64,000 bases of DNA from Cricetomys ansorgei (lineage: Eukaryota > Chordata > Mammalia > Rodentia > Nesomyidae). Shown here piece by piece: positions 22,540 through 34,699 of the stretch. Within the stretch, counting starts at the first letter, position 1; every line of letters begins with the position of its first letter. The stretch is taken from the NCBI GenBank assembly GCA_026225945.1, contig JAMJFZ010004031.1:3760001-3824000 (forward strand), given 5' to 3'. Position numbers and translations under genes: made by a program. Under the pieces are notes generated by a model that was given only the letters and a program-made list of their open reading frames with translations, was not told the origin of the DNA and ran no database searches.

Positions 22540-23545
22540 GTTAATATCCACATATGAGAGAGATTTCTTCCCCAGGCAGAAGAGCACAAAAGTGGACACA
22601 TGACTCCATATTGTAAACTTTTCTAATGCATCATTTCATTCTGGTGACTATCATATCATTTTTGATATAACTTGGGGAGGTCTAAAACCCAGAGCCCACT
22701 GAGACCTGTGAAGATAACTGGCCATTAACAGTTTATAACTAATTACAAGCAAACAAACATGAGTATATTGTATTTTTGTGAAAGAGTCACAGTGTGGTAG
22801 TGAGTATGTAGAATTTAACTAGATCCTGGGTTCCTACCACTCTTTTCATAATCTTTGAAAGTAGTTAAATTTGACAACAAAAAAGCTAGGCTAACATGCT
22901 GATTTCCTTTTTTGTCATGAGATCTTATGTGACTGATGATCATGTCCAACTTCTGCCTTACCACAAATATAAATTTCAAATATTTCTAAGCAGTCCTCAG
23001 AGGATCTGGTATGGGAAATCAGTAAGAATATGAATGGATACGCTCCTTGTCAATCACTGGAATGAGACTCATGACCAGTGGAAGATGTTTAAAACCTAAT
23101 TTAATGAACCTACCTGCCAGAAATAATCACAAAACCTGGAGAACAACAATAACATTCTAATTAGCTATGTGCATTTTAGGAGGAAAGAAAAGTAAGAGGT
23201 TGTAAATTGTTTTTGTTAGTTGTTTTTAGTCTGGTCAAGCTTTCTACTAGTCAACTGTGGAGTAGGAGTCACCGTAGAAATCTGATTAGGAAGATAATTA
23301 AGTAGGTCGGTGTAGGTGTCTTAACTACTTGACATGGTAAAGTGTAAAGATATTGAAAGGTAGAAACTGAAGAAAGAAAGCAGCCCTAGGTGAGAGGGGA
23401 AAGACATTCAGATCTGCACTGTGAGGAACATGTTGCTTGCTGCTGGGAGAGGAAGTTCTACTATAGACCTGGCAGGGCTGTTGTTACTGTGGGGACACCT
23501 TCAAAGGTCCCTGAGCTCTGTTCCCATATTTCCTTCACATCACAA
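22540..23545. other. Unique sequence, nothing recognised
   Basis: AT-rich sequence with no recognised repeat or gene. Frames beginning near 23390 run into the CAAG repeat and are not supported. Confidence 0.45.
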
Positions 23546-23548
23546 AAA

Positions 23549-23610
23549 CCAAGCAAGCAAGCAAGCAAGAAAGCAAGCAAGCAAACAAGCACCAACCAAC
23601 CAACCAAAGC
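23549..23610 (+). repeat. (AAGC)n/(CAAC)n simple repeat
   Basis: AAGC units about 23550-23590 followed by ACCA/CCAA units to about 23610. The Lys/Ser/Gln-rich frames across it are artefacts of the repeat. Confidence 0.9.
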
Positions 23611-23961
23611 AAAACACTTGAGAGGGAAAATGACCTCTTTCACCCCAGCAGCCTCCCTTCAATGTTTCCTATTGTCAGACCCAGAATTGACCCAGAGACC
23701 AAACGAAAAATGGGGCCAGCAAAGCCCAGTCTGGCATCACAATGCAGAACAAAAAGAATGTGTGGAGATGAGGATCAATATATTAATAGCTAACACAAAC
23801 CTGATCATCATCACCCTTTAGGAGGTTGTATCCCTAAATAGTGTTATCTCCTTTCTAGCAACTTTAATTTGGCACACTATTACACAAATCAACAAAGTCA
23901 TACATCAAGTTTCCCAAATGTGTGTCAAGGTTTAGATAACATGAATGATTCCGAAGAGGGA

Positions 23962-24119
23962 TTTTTTTTTTTTTTTTTTCGAGACAGGGTTTCTCTGTTG
24001 TAACCCTGGTTTTTCTGGAACTCACTCTGTAGACCAAGATGGCTTCAAACTCATGGAGATCTGCCTGCCTCTGCCTCCCAAGTGCTGGGATTAAAGGTGT
24101 ATAACACCACCACCAGGCT
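23962..24119 (-). repeat. B1 SINE, full length, antisense, with target duplication
   Basis: A T-run is followed by CGAGACAGGGTTTCTCTGTT and proceeds through CTCCCAAGTGCTGGGATTAA to the head at CACCACCACCAGGCT. A direct repeat of 13 bp flanks it (23953-23965 GAAGAGGGATTTT, 24120-24132 GAAGAGGAATTTT, one mismatch). It carries the same TTACAACAGAGAAACC variant, read on the minus strand, as other B1 copies here. Confidence 0.95.
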
Positions 24120-24134
24120 GAAGAGGAATTTTAA

Positions 24135-24420
24135 AAAACAAAATTAGATACTGCTTGTTTGTATTCATCATGTAATCAAATAATGTGAGCACAGGGCAGT
24201 TTTTCAGATGTCCTTGTGTCTAGGCTTGCAGTATTCACAGTAGGCAATATCTACTGTCTATAGGAAGTCTGGTCATAGTTCAGTATTTAAGTTCTAGAAT
24301 ACCACTAACACCAAGGGTTGGTTACTACTGATCAGCTACGTTCGGACTTACAAAGTTCTAATTTTGCACTGTTTTCTCTTAGCCTATGTCAAAATCTTCT
24401 TCTCCTTAAAATACAAAGGC
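24135..24420. other. Short unique stretch
   Basis: Nothing recognised between the B1 and the L1 ORF2 end. Confidence 0.45.
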
Positions 24421-24423
24421 TAA

Positions 24424-24600
24424 TGGAACCAGCCTAGATGCTCATCAACAGATGAATGGATAATCAATGTATACTGAATGGGGTCTTAAGCTAAAAGGAA
24501 AAAAAGAAGATCCATATGGAAAATATAATAGTGAGTTGAGTCAAACTCAGAAGAGCCAGAAAACTGCATATTCGTTTTCATATGTGGATATTAGTCTACA
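24424..24600 (+). pseudogene. L1 ORF2 C-terminal fragment, sense
   Basis: GGAACCAGCCTAGATGCTCA, CAACAGATGAATGGATAATC and later AAACTCAGAAGAGCCAGAAA, CATATGTGGATATTAG follow the rodent L1 ORF2 3' end. The middle is deleted relative to the consensus, and the plus frame at 24467-24760 is a chance continuation into the TG repeat. Confidence 0.8.
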
Positions 24601-24604
24601 ATTC

Positions 24605-24681
24605 ATGCATGTGCATGTGTATGTGTGCGTGTGTGTGTGTGTGTGTGTATGTGTGTGTGCACGTATATGTGTGTGTGTGTC
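24605..24681 (+). repeat. (TG)n repeat
   Basis: About 77 bp of TG with ATG and CACG interruptions, directly after the L1 ORF2 fragment. Confidence 0.93.
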
Positions 24682-24689
24682 TATGAATC

Positions 24690-26055
24690 TACTAAAATTC
24701 ACTGTGTTCAAAAATGTCATAATGATATCTATTGCCTTGTGTGTTAATTTAAAAATTTAAAATTAAAAATCCAAACAAAACCAGCCGTTTTAGTTGCTGC
24801 TGGTCCTCACTCTGTACTGAAAGCTCTGTGCTAAGCATTAATGACAGCCACACGTGTTGTAATCTGTTTTGTATCTTGTCTCTGTTAAGCAACCCTCATC
24901 TGGCAACGTTTCTGTACCTGGAGCTCACTGAGGGCATGCTCCTATAACCTCTCTTTCCTTTTTACCATCCTTTAAAATATCTCGTGCTCAGAAAGGGACT
25001 TTGTCAGTTAGGCAGGGTAGACTTTAGGCAAAGTCCAGCCAACATACTATTGTAGGACCTGGGTATCAAATTTTCATGGACTCTGCTTTAACATTTGACT
25101 GGCTATTTTTCATGACTTCATTGCATTATTTGCTTTGGCAACCCCCATCATACCCCAGTGTTAAAATATAAATATATAAACATAAAGAAAAAAAAACTAA
25201 GCTTTTTCTTTTTTAAAGAAAAGTTGAGTTGGTTTTATCTAGGAAAAATTACAGTAGATGTTGTACCAATCATAAAATTCTGTGCTGAAATACTCCTCAC
25301 TTTCCCTCAGACAGCCCCCACCAAGGGGTAAGGACCAGGAATAGTGGGATTGGATGATTTCTCTGACTCCTCTAAGCCTCTTAAGCTCCAACATTGGCTT
25401 TGGAACCTGAGAAGGCACAGTTCACCTCTGGCTATGAAGCCCAAAGTGAAAGTTGGATATGAACCAGAATTGCTTTTTAATTGTTCTTCAGGGATGGTTC
25501 TTGACACATTTATCCCCTTCATGATGCCTTATATAATATGAACCATGCCAGGATTAATTGTTTGCAAAATGACGTTTACAGTGAGTACTATTTCCTTTAC
25601 TTTGCCTCGTCTAATATCCAGAATTTTTACTGAAATTGGTACACATGTCCAAGAAGCCATAGGAACTATGCTGATATTTAAGCATGCAGTTTTCAAGAAT
25701 GCAATTCCCTTAAAAATAATTCATAATCAAAATACATTTTATTTTGTGTAATTATTTTGTAAATGAATAAAATAGTACTTTGTCACATATAAACTTTAAT
25801 GTCAATACATCAGCAATAAATGGGATTTTCTTTTAGCAGGATGTTCTTTTCTCAAGAATATGCTTGATTAATCTTTTACAGTCTTCTAATCTGGATCCAA
25901 ATTTCCCCCTTTCAGTGAGCTCTGAACTGAACAACTACTTACAAACTGTCCTTCCCTCTTAGTCCCACTGTTCATTTTAGAGCACATAGTATTTTCTGAT
26001 ATTCAGTATCATTTATTCATTATCTTAAAGACTTTGTGATAATCTTTTCTCTCTG
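24690..26055. other. Unique AT-rich sequence, nothing recognised
   Basis: No gene or repeat recognised. Frames at 25344-25541, 25307-25522 (minus) and 25545-25751 lack domains. Confidence 0.45.
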
Positions 26056-26059
26056 AGAC

Positions 26060-26391
26060 TGTTAGGGTGCTCTGGTGGCTCAGCAAGGCCAACAAGGAGG
26101 CTTTCTCATATGTGCAAACTCTGCCAGACCTCAGCAGAAGGAACCACGATCGTGGCAGGCACCATACTGGACACTGAAAACCTGAGTGTGTAAGATCAGG
26201 TATTTTTATTGATACCAAACTCCTTACGTATTCTACTGCTAGCACATGCAGATCACAAGCATTCAAACATCTCCCACATAAATCCAACCCATGCAGACAA
26301 TAAAAAACAGACAGCAAGACCTAGGCAGCCCCTCACCCAGCAGTGCATAAAAAATTATTTTATACGTAACTAAATATAAACTTCCATAATA
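26060..26391 (-). mobile_element. Unnamed rodent LTR, copy 2, antisense
   Basis: Homologous to the LTR at 13733-14031: both start TGTTAGG on the plus strand, share CAGACCTCAGCAGA with the following GGAACCAC, a reversed AATAAA (TTTTTATTGA), CAGATCA(T/C)AAGCA, and AACAGTGC or CAGCAGTGCATAAA near the far end. On the minus strand the preceding sequence is purine-rich. The frame at 26009-26317 (minus) lies in it and is not a gene. Confidence 0.7.
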
Positions 26392-26394
26392 TCT

Positions 26395-27220
26395 CTCCTC
26401 ACCTTCTTTTATTCTGCAAAGAAGCACACAGCTTTGCCTCCTCACTTTCTTGGCTTCACTTTCATTGATCTAGCACAGTAAATATTTGTTGAGTTATAAG
26501 CATCAGTTCCAGTTAGTGGTCAGTGTGGTAGAGGGTATACTCTTAGTTCTCATATAGCGTTGTCTGTAGCTCCGCAGATTGTCTTCTGTTGCTACAACAG
26601 CATTTTTATTATGGCAGGTTGTCTTGGTGGGTGATTATTTTAGTTTTTTCATAGATTGGGAGGGTTCTCAGCTTGACAGCATCTTATACATCAACTCTTC
26701 AGCCTGGAATGTGAAGACATACTGACCCATGGACATTTATAGTACCTACTTAATATATATATGATGAATTAAAATAAAATAATTACCTATTTAAATGTGT
26801 TCTTGTATTTATTAAAGACTGGTACAACTGTTCTATTTAATAGTGTATTCGCAGATATATCCTTGATGAAAAGAGCAGGTAAGGTTGTTACCATTCAGCC
26901 ATCATCGGTCATAACTGACTACTCACCTTCAAACTTACTGTTTTTTCTAAATGTCGCCACAGAAACTCGATGGGCTTCATCATCACATCCTCGTGGAATA
27001 TCTGTTTTGAATACAGAAAATACTTTATAATTTAAAGAGAAAATCTGATTAAAGGTGAATATATTCAATGCAGACACTTCTTTTTATATGTTAAGTCTTT
27101 CAACATAAAATGGAGTCACATAAACTTATACTATAAATTATATAATAATTTACGGTTCACAAAATAATAGTGAAGAGACACTGCTACATCAATATGCATC
27201 ATTTTATTTAATCTTTTTAT
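26395..27220. other. AT-rich sequence, possibly LTR-internal at its left edge
   Basis: The first few hundred bases might be internal sequence of LTR copy 2, but I see no match to the internal region of copy 1. The frame at 26797-27030 has no domain. Confidence 0.35.
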
Positions 27221-27224
27221 TTTC

Positions 27225-27350
27225 TTTGTCTTTTCTATGAATTCAGCACGATCATTTCTTTCCATTTTCAGGTTTGGGGACTGGGGCTTAGTGATTAGAT
27301 AACTAATGTCATAAGCCAAACAAGGCAGAACAGTATAAAAACCATTAACC
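27225..27350 (-). repeat. Possible MIR-like remnant, antisense
   Basis: TTTCCATTTTCAGGTTTGGGG then GGCTTAGTGATTAGATAACT resembles the reversed MIR block (CCATTTTACAGATGAGGAAACTGAGGCTTAGAGAGGTTAAGTAACT). Weak. Confidence 0.3.
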
Positions 27351-27354
27351 AGGA

Positions 27355-28685
27355 CCACTTTACCTGATCCCTCCCAAGGAATCTTCAAATGATGACTTTG
27401 TGATACCATGAGCAAGAAGTTTCATGATGCATTGCAAAACCAACCTTACGTGAATCTGGACGGATTATTGCTTTTACTTCCCTCTTTTATCCTAAAAATG
27501 AAGTTACAGATCTCTAAATAAAGATGATAGGAGGTTGATGGCCCCATAATTTGTGAGCACTGTCCGTGTTCTCCTCTGTACATTGGAGCTGCAACGTGGA
27601 TGGACAGGATGATGGAGAACCATCTTGGTAGGTCTCTGTTCCTCACTAACTTCCACTCGGTACTTTCCACGCAAGGTCTCGTCTGTGGTCAAGAAGCCAC
27701 GTGGAAACATCCATAAGTGGTGTGGTTTCATAGGGCTGCCTTATTTTTATTGCCATCCTCTGAAGGTTGTTGCAACACACTAACACTGGAGATGGGATTT
27801 CCAAGGTCATTATATATGATAGACAGCCAAAACGGCGAGACAGACATTGAAAAAATATAATAACTTGAAACCCAGAGTGAAAAATCCCATCAGTTCATTC
27901 TGTGATTAGTTTAGCTTGACACTTTTCAAAGCACAAATCTGAGTGCTTGAAGTAATGTCTGCTTCGTTTTAGTTTGAAAATGCTCAGTTTTCGTTGGAAA
28001 GTTTCTAAGCTTTGTCTCAACTGACAGCCAGTCGAGTTTTGTACTAGAAAGGAAAGGAGGGAATGAGACAGATTATAGTTTCATCTGTTTGCTTTGAGGA
28101 CTAGATGCTGGAAACTGAACTGAGTTCTGGTCTAGCAACAGTTTTTAGTGGAATGATCAAATTTGGGGTAAGTGAATTCTTTTTTTCATTAGTGGTCGCC
28201 AGTATGACTTTCAGCAGCTAATGAGTTATCAAAGACTGAGGAAAATTAATTGCTTGGATTGTTATCTCAAAGTTATTTTAAACTCCTCCATTTTATACTG
28301 GCATCCAGTGGGAAAGGGATCACCCATCACATAAGCAGGAAGCTGTTAGCACCCAAGTGGGAGAGTCGAAAGGGATGATATTACAGTCTAAGTATGAAGA
28401 CTGCCAATCCAGGACTCACTGGAAAGGATGCATGCCGTCTATGTACATTAAGCCTGAAAGGAATTATGTTCTTATCTTGCCAGGGGTGGGGGGAGATTCG
28501 ATACTTCAGTGCATTAAACCTCAGGAGAGCTTGCACAAAACAGAGTCCTGTCCCAGGAAGCTGGCAATTGCAATATTCAATTTACTTAGTTACCATCCCT
28601 TTCATTCAAAGCTTAAAATAGAATAAAAGAGGAAAGTATATTCGTTTATTTCCTTTAAAAAAATAAATTGGAACAGCAAAGGTTT
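27355..28685. other. Unique sequence, nothing recognised
   Basis: Short frames on both strands (27446-27670, 27504-27731, 28357-28626) have no recognisable domain. I do not call a gene or a pseudogene. Confidence 0.4.
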
Positions 28686-28689
28686 GTTT

Positions 28690-29600
28690 ATGAAAACAAC
28701 TCCAGACAAATTACCACAGTTCTACCTATATAACTCATCAGACATGGAGAAGTTGACCTGGTGCTACATGGAGCCTTCACCCCTATGTTCTAGTATCTTT
28801 GGTACAGGAAGGTATTCTGCATGCTACCAAAACATAATAAATGCCAACCCAGCCACTAATGCTTTTCTTTACAATAATGTCTTGTCTGCACGATATGCTA
28901 GGGAAATGGTGGCACTGAGTTTGTGGGAGTAACCAACCAATATCTGATTTGACTTAAGGCCCATTCCAGGAGACGGAACCCATATCTGACACTGCTTAGG
29001 TGACCAGGAACCTGGCCACCTAGATTGCCCAAGGATTTAGGGCAAAACCAAATACTCTTGTTATCAAAAAAAAGTTCCAGTAAAATGACTCCTAATGACA
29101 TTCTGCTATACTCACGTATCAGTGCCTTGGTTGGCCACCATGAGAGAACTTTCCTCCTGCAGCAGATGGGAACAAATAGGGAGACCCAAAGTCAGACGGT
29201 GAGTGCACACTCATCCCTAAATGGGATGTCTCCATCAAATCCTTCCCCTCAGGGCTCAGGGAACCCTGCTGAAGAGGAGGCAGAAGGGGTGTAAGCTCCA
29301 GAGGGGATGGACAACACCAAGAAAAAAAGGTCCTTTAAATCAAAATGATCGAAGCTCGTAGGAATTCACAGAGATTGAGGCAGAATGCACCAGGTCCTTT
29401 GAGTATATATTATGGCTTCCAGGTTGCTGCTTTTATGGGATTCCTGAATGTGCTAACGAGTGGGTCTGTTTCTTCTGCCTTCTCTTTGTCGATTTTCCTT
29501 ACGTTTGTCTTGTACAATTCCAATGTGTTATTTTTTGTTTTATGGTATTATAGTATATTATATTGTAATATAAAATTATCCTCTTAAATTATCCCATTTC
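28690..29600 (+). mobile_element. L1 3' UTR (Lx-like), sense, well preserved
   Basis: About 0.9 kb follows the sense Lx-like L1 3' UTR: GCCAACCCAGCCACTAATGC, GTGGGAGTAACCAACCAATA, TCTGATTTGACTTAAGGCCC, CCCTAAATGGGATGTCTCCA, CAAATCCTTCCCCTCAGGGC, GAAGAGGAGGCAGAAGGGGT, then TATATTATGGCTTCCAGG and the AT-rich 3' segment. The identity to the remembered consensus is the best of the L1 copies here. The frames at 28684-28932, 29025-29294 and 29345-29587 lie within it and are not genes. Confidence 0.9.
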
Positions 29601-29604
29601 TGTT

Positions 29605-31270
29605 CTCATAAGCACAATTGATGAGGAATTGTACTGAAAGAGTCGTCTTGGAACAGAAGCAGAAAGGGAGTAAGTTAATTCCTTATTTAATATAAGAATA
29701 TATTGAAGCTGACAGGGATGGTATGCAAATGAGGTTCATCCACAGGCAAGTGAAAGGGATATCAGATGTCAGTGTGTGTTCATCATAGTCACGGTTGTTC
29801 TATAGGGCCCACGGATCTCACAGTGTCTTGACGAGGATGGGTGGACTCATCAATCAATATCAGAACATCACAGTTCTTCTGCTAAATATAAATATAAATA
29901 TAAATATAAATCATTAAATATTTTTAGCATTAATGATTAAATATAAATATACATAATATTTGGTTTGTTCATTTTCAATCAAGATTTTGGGTGTCTATTG
30001 ATTTCAAATTCAGTTTCCTGGTTTCAAATTATCTATGAAAATGCATAATGAAGCTTAGGTATTGGTGTATGAGCAACATTTATAAGACAATACGAGGCAT
30101 CATTAAAGACACATGTCTAAACTCCCTGACTGCAAGCTGGTACTCAAAGTGAACTACAGAGATAACTGACTACATGCTGCAGAAGAGCATCGGAACAAAG
30201 TAAGTCGCTATCTTCTGTTCCAAGTCATGCAAGTGGTCACCGTGTGTTGGGATACAATGTTAGCTGAAACAGAAAGGCTCAACTGCTTTACAGAATGCAA
30301 ACCAAGCCACCAGTTGCTCAAGGAGGTTGCTGGACCACCTGTCCATTCCAAGATAACAAAACACAAGCCTTCTCGTCATATAACGGAGCACAGCACTTAA
30401 ATTGGTGCCAACATGGGCCTGCCATCCTCCTCTCTAACACTAAGACGGCTTTATAAACAGTTGTACACAATTACAAAGACATTTTAAAAAATTTAAAGAG
30501 GAAGACAAAGACATCACGTTTTGAAGCATGGTCTTTGCAGAACCATTTGTACGATATGTGTTGAAATACATGAACAGAGCATGATAAAATATAAAAAAGA
30601 ACCGCTTTATTTACATATTGAATTACTAGAGTATGAATCATATGCATCTTGCCTTGAGGTAAGAGCAGTTAAAGGCACTGCTAACTGCGTTTGGACAATT
30701 AGATCAAAATAGAATTTTCTCAGTCAGAACTCAACAATTTCTCTATGGCAGATAGTGCTTTATTTACTAGAGCTGTCAGAACTCAAATGCTAAACTGCAG
30801 TAATAGTTGATGTGGCACTTTATAAATAGCATAAATCAAATGAAGAATGAATTACTCATGGCTTGTGACCAAAATAAAATAACAATGATAAACCTATCAC
30901 AAAACTGTCTAGAAATAGAAAAAAAACTGTCACAGGGGGAAACTACTGGAATCAGATTATGCAAAAGGGAAAGCCATGAGTTTGGAAGGAGAAAGCTTGA
31001 CTCTTGCATGAAATATTAACTCTAAGGCTATCCTGAAGTTGGACATGTTGAATACTTTGTACCACTCAAGATAAAGCACACATTAGGTATGTTTACTTTT
31101 AACATCCAGTGCTTCAAATGGTAAAGTCAGGATGTGCTGGTATATAGTCTATGGGATTAATATTTTTTAAGAAATTCAAAAGCATGCATTGCCTTTTATT
31201 TAAAATATTTTGAAACAGTACTTTGCTAAAAATTGAATTTTAAATGTTAAAGAAGGAGCTTAGATAACAA
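29605..31270. other. Unique AT-rich sequence with one short tandem repeat
   Basis: An (AAATAT)n tract lies at 29884-29910. The rest, including frames at 30521-30712 and 30807-31019, shows no domain or repeat I recognise. Confidence 0.45.
29884..29910 (+). repeat. (TAAATA)n simple repeat
   Basis: About four and a half units of a 6-bp AT-only repeat. Confidence 0.85.
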
Positions 31271-31273
31271 TTG

Positions 31274-31624
31274 TGCTTGTGTGTGTGTGTGTTTGCATAT
31301 GGGTATGTGTTTATGCGTTTGTTGAATCTGAGCATGTGTGTACCACAACAGGTGTGTGATAGGAAGGCAGCTTTGTGTGGGTCTTCGCCTTCCACTTTTT
31401 TGAGACAGGGTTTCTTTGTTGCTTTTCTCCAGTATGTGTTATGTTAGCTGACCTGTGAGCTTCTGGGAGTCCTCCTGTCTCCACCTCCCATCTCCGTATA
31501 GAGCCTCTTGGGTCACGGGTGCTCACATGGCCTGTTTGGTATTTACTTGGGTTCTGGAGATTTAGACTCTGATTCTCATATTTGTGCTGCAGAGCTTTTA
31601 CCCACTGAGCCACCTCCCTGCTTC
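31274..31624 (-). repeat. B4-type SINE, antisense, with TG tail
   Basis: A TG tract (about 31278-31292) leads into CTTCGCCTTCCACTTTTTTG, AGACAGGGTTTC, GAGCTTCTGGGAGTCCTCCT, CACGGGTGCTCACATGG, GGTTCTGGAGATTTAGACTC and finally CCACTGAGCCACCTCC, the reversed tRNA-derived head. All sections of a reversed B4 are present. The frames 31311-31613 (minus) and 31508-31732 are readings of it. Confidence 0.85.
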
Positions 31625-31629
31625 CAAAG

Positions 31630-32905
31630 GATGAGTTTCTTTCTCAAATATTGCAAAAAAATGCTTTCTATATTGAATTTCATGGTGCATCTACATTTTT
31701 ATAATTATTCAATTATAGCTGTACATTTATGATATTGGGAGAAAAAAAACAAGAGTCAAACAACATAATAATTCATACATTTAGAAAAAGTGATTTTATT
31801 GTCGAGAAAGCCAAACACTCTCGAGTCAGGCATGTGGTCCATTAGAAGCCACGGCTCTGGTGACTCCACGCTCTGTTTTTCTGGAATTAAAGCTGCAGTT
31901 GGTACGTCACACTCCACTTTTAGTAAGCTGTTGGCAGATATTTAGGTGCATCTGTATTCCAACTTGTCAGACTGGCTCTGAGATTGCTTTCTTAATAGGG
32001 AATCATCTGTCAGGACCTCCTAAGGTTGTGAGCGATGGCGTATCTCAAACATATGATCAGTAATGTTCTTCAACATTCCTGAGTCAGGTTAGATCCTGTT
32101 CTCCCCAAACAGGCAGATCACTAATATTTCAGCCCAAATATCTCCATGTTGTAGATTTATTCTTGCACTCTTCCTGGTGTTCTATGTCAGTCACAGAGTA
32201 GGCACTCAGTCAATACATTCTAAAATGCCATGAGCTTCTCCCTCGCAAACAGGTTCAGTAGGTAGAGCCAGGAGCTCACTGTTTTGGCAGAACTTTGAGC
32301 TTCCCTCCATTGTTGTTCTCCACTTAACTGGTGCAGAGCACACACAATGTTAACTAGCTCCTGGATGGCTCTGTCTCCATACCATGCTCCCCAGCTCACC
32401 TGAGTGATGTGAATTAGTGGCAGGCTCACAGCTGACTCTTGTAACAAAAGGAAAGACAGAAAAGCTGATACCCTTCGCACTACTGATGCAGCCCTCTCCC
32501 CTTCATTTTTATAGCTTCATCTCCCAACATTCTTACTTCCAGGACTTTAGGGGAGCAGCTTCTGCAAGAAGGGTGTCAGTGGGTGCCCTGGTGTATCATC
32601 CATTTGGTTCTGTCAGACAGACCTTATGTTGATATTTAGCTGCTAGCTGGGGCTCAGCATGGATTTCTTTGTTCAAAGGATGCTGATTCACTTAATAATA
32701 CAGCTGATACTACACTTCCTCTCCTGGCTCAGTCTTTGCTGGATGACCTGTCAATAGAATTACAGGCCTAGCCCCCTTTTTCCTCTGTGAAGCTGTGAAG
32801 GGCAGTCTCTGCTCCCAGCTCCCTGTAAAGTATTAGTCATCACCTCTCCTCACTTTAACCCCTATCTTGCTCCAATCCTGATCTCTTCACTGTCTTGTGG
32901 ATGTT
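31630..32905. other. Unique sequence, nothing recognised
   Basis: Frames at 31860-32063, 32220-32480 (minus) and 32417-32632 lack domains. No repeat recognised. Confidence 0.45.

Positions 32906-32907
<2 letters not shown>

Positions 32908-32969
<62 letters not shown>
32908..32969 (+). repeat. Compound (TC)n(CA)n microsatellite
   Basis: About 30 bp of TC followed directly by about 32 bp of CA. The first half is polypyrimidine and the second alternating. Confidence 0.95.
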
Positions 32970-32971
<2 letters not shown>

Positions 32972-32974
32972 CAT

Positions 32975-33760
32975 TCCCTCCCCCAGCCTCTTCTATATAA
33001 TTGTTCATCTTACATAGAACCTCGCTTAAAAGCAAAGCAAATAAAAAATATGTTACTGTGGTTAACTTAAGGCTAGTTTACATGATCTTACCAAGCTTTT
33101 ACTAATCTTCATGTTTATTGTGAAAATCACATTAGTATTTGCACAATTTTTATCCAAGCAATATATATATACATGCCTTTAAAAGACAAATAGGACTGCA
33201 GTGTTTACAATGAAAGCAGCAGCTCCCTGTCCCTTGATTTTCAAAGGACGGAGATTGCAATTTCATAAATTTTTTAACTGCCCTGGTTATTTATTGACAT
33301 CCTACCATAAAAGATTTTGATTCAGATTTCTTCTGCACACTCTTCCATATTCCTTTCCATCATTCTCCCATTAGCTCCAGAGAAACGAATAGTCACTGTG
33401 TAGGCTGTCACTGTTAACGGGCACCGTTCTTATAATAATCTTTATTGTTGAACTGCAGACTTCATTTATATTTTATTTCTGTGTCCTTGCTTTATTTTTC
33501 CTTTGAGGTTGATCACTTCATTTATGTTCCAAAATTGTTTTGTTCGGTTTTCTTTGATCCATTGCTAAATGATCCATTCCTAAATACCTCTCAGTGTGGC
33601 AAAGCATACTGTCCCTCCTTAGCAATAGCTGACATCTGTCTTGATGCCCCATCCTTCTGCTCCAATAGAAATGGCTTGGATTGTTCTCCATCCCAGGCCC
33701 AGCTTTCATCAGCAATTCTTCTTCTTCATTGTTGTGTAGCAGTATGCTTTTTTACCCTCC
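32975..33760. other. Unique sequence, nothing recognised
   Basis: The 147-residue plus frame at 33445-33888 begins here and runs into the antisense LTR at its 3' end. It has no recognisable domain or homology signature, so I do not call it a gene. Confidence 0.4.
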
Positions 33761-33764
33761 ATTT

Positions 33765-34125
33765 AGGGAAGAAGAAAGAAAAGATAGAAATCTTCACTGC
33801 TTTTTCAAGCGGCTTTAATACAGAAAGAGAGAAAGGTAGAAATCTTTACAGCTTGAATCTCTCCAGCCTTTGCTCTCACACTAACTAACAACAGCAATCC
33901 AACTAAGGAACCTCCAACCAACACCCATACCAACTCTCTGGGCTTCAGACCTTTTATGCCCTAAACCAAAACTTCCCATAAACCCACGCAGCACACCATA
34001 CCATAGACAAGTTATAGGTGCCAGAACAGCTGCACCTAACCAACTTATACCCACCGGCATCAAGCATTCCAATATCAACTCGTAAACAGCTATACCACAG
34101 CTGGGGTGGGAACACGAACCTCTAG
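33765..34125 (-). mobile_element. LTR-like element, antisense, with TATA and ATTAAA signals
   Basis: On the minus strand there is a TATA-like GGGCATAAAAGGTCTG near 33960, and roughly 140 bp downstream a CTGTATTAAAGCCGC (ATTAAA-type polyadenylation signal, near 33812-33826) followed by a U5-like stretch. This spacing is that of a U3-R-U5 LTR. I cannot fix the ends or name the family, and no target duplication is evident. Confidence 0.5.
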
Positions 34126-34297
34126 TGACTAGTCAGTTAAACCAAAAAGCTTTTCTTTACATAAAAATCCCAAGTGTTCCTCTACATTGTTGCTTTAGGT
34201 TTTGCTGGCCTTTCCTACTTACTGCAGTCTCTTTTCTATTTACCTCTACTCCCCCTTTCTTTCTCCCTGCCCCCTTACCTTTCCTTTCCTTCTCAGG

Positions 34298-34395
34298 GGA
34301 AGCTCTGTTTTCTAGGCTGGTCTGGAATGTGTGAGCCAGAATGATCATCCCACCTTAGTCTATCCGGCATAAGTACAGGCACAAACCACCGCCTC
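34298..34395 (-). repeat. Old B1/7SL-derived monomer fragment, antisense
   Basis: TCTAGGCTGGTCTGGAATGT, GATCATCCCACCTTAGTC and AAGTACAGGCACAAACCACC follow a reversed 7SL-derived SINE (CTAGGCTGGTCTTGAACTCC, GATCCTCCCGCCTCAG, ACAGGCACAAACCACC). Diverged; proto-B1 type likely. Confidence 0.65.
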
Positions 34396-34699
34396 AGGAA
34401 ACGACATTTAGTGTCTTTTTTCTCACAACACGCTTTCTTCTGAAAAATCGTATTTATTCCTGAGGTTTTAAATTTCAATAATGAGACAATTTGTTGTAGG
34501 TTAGTTTTAATTTATTGGTAGTTGAGAGACTTTATTGAGAGACTATAATTCATTCATCTTTAAGTTTATATGATTCAATTTTGGAAAATATTAGTATTGA
34601 CTTTTTCTCATTTCTCTCTTCTTTTACTCTCTAATTATTATGTATCCTATACAATCTGAAATGATTCCTTCATTTATAATATTTGTATTTTTTTGGGTT

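Noticed and set aside
22101..22603. Six overlapping open frames of 100-147 residues on both strands
   Set aside because: They are translations of the CA/TG repeat, which has no stop codons in any frame. There is no domain and the same DNA is open in all six frames.
23549..23610. Direct-repeat array as a possible CRISPR
   Set aside because: Units are 4 bp with no spacers, and the context is mammalian. It is a microsatellite.
13733..26391. One 12-kb provirus bounded by the two related LTRs
   Set aside because: The intervening DNA contains L1s, SINEs and unique sequence with no gag or pol order, and each LTR has its own purine tract on the same side. Two insertions fit better.
33445..33888. 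A 147-residue plus-strand frame
   Set aside because: No recognisable domain, no splice or promoter context, and its 3' part runs into an antisense LTR-like element. Frames of this size are expected by chance in 64 kb.
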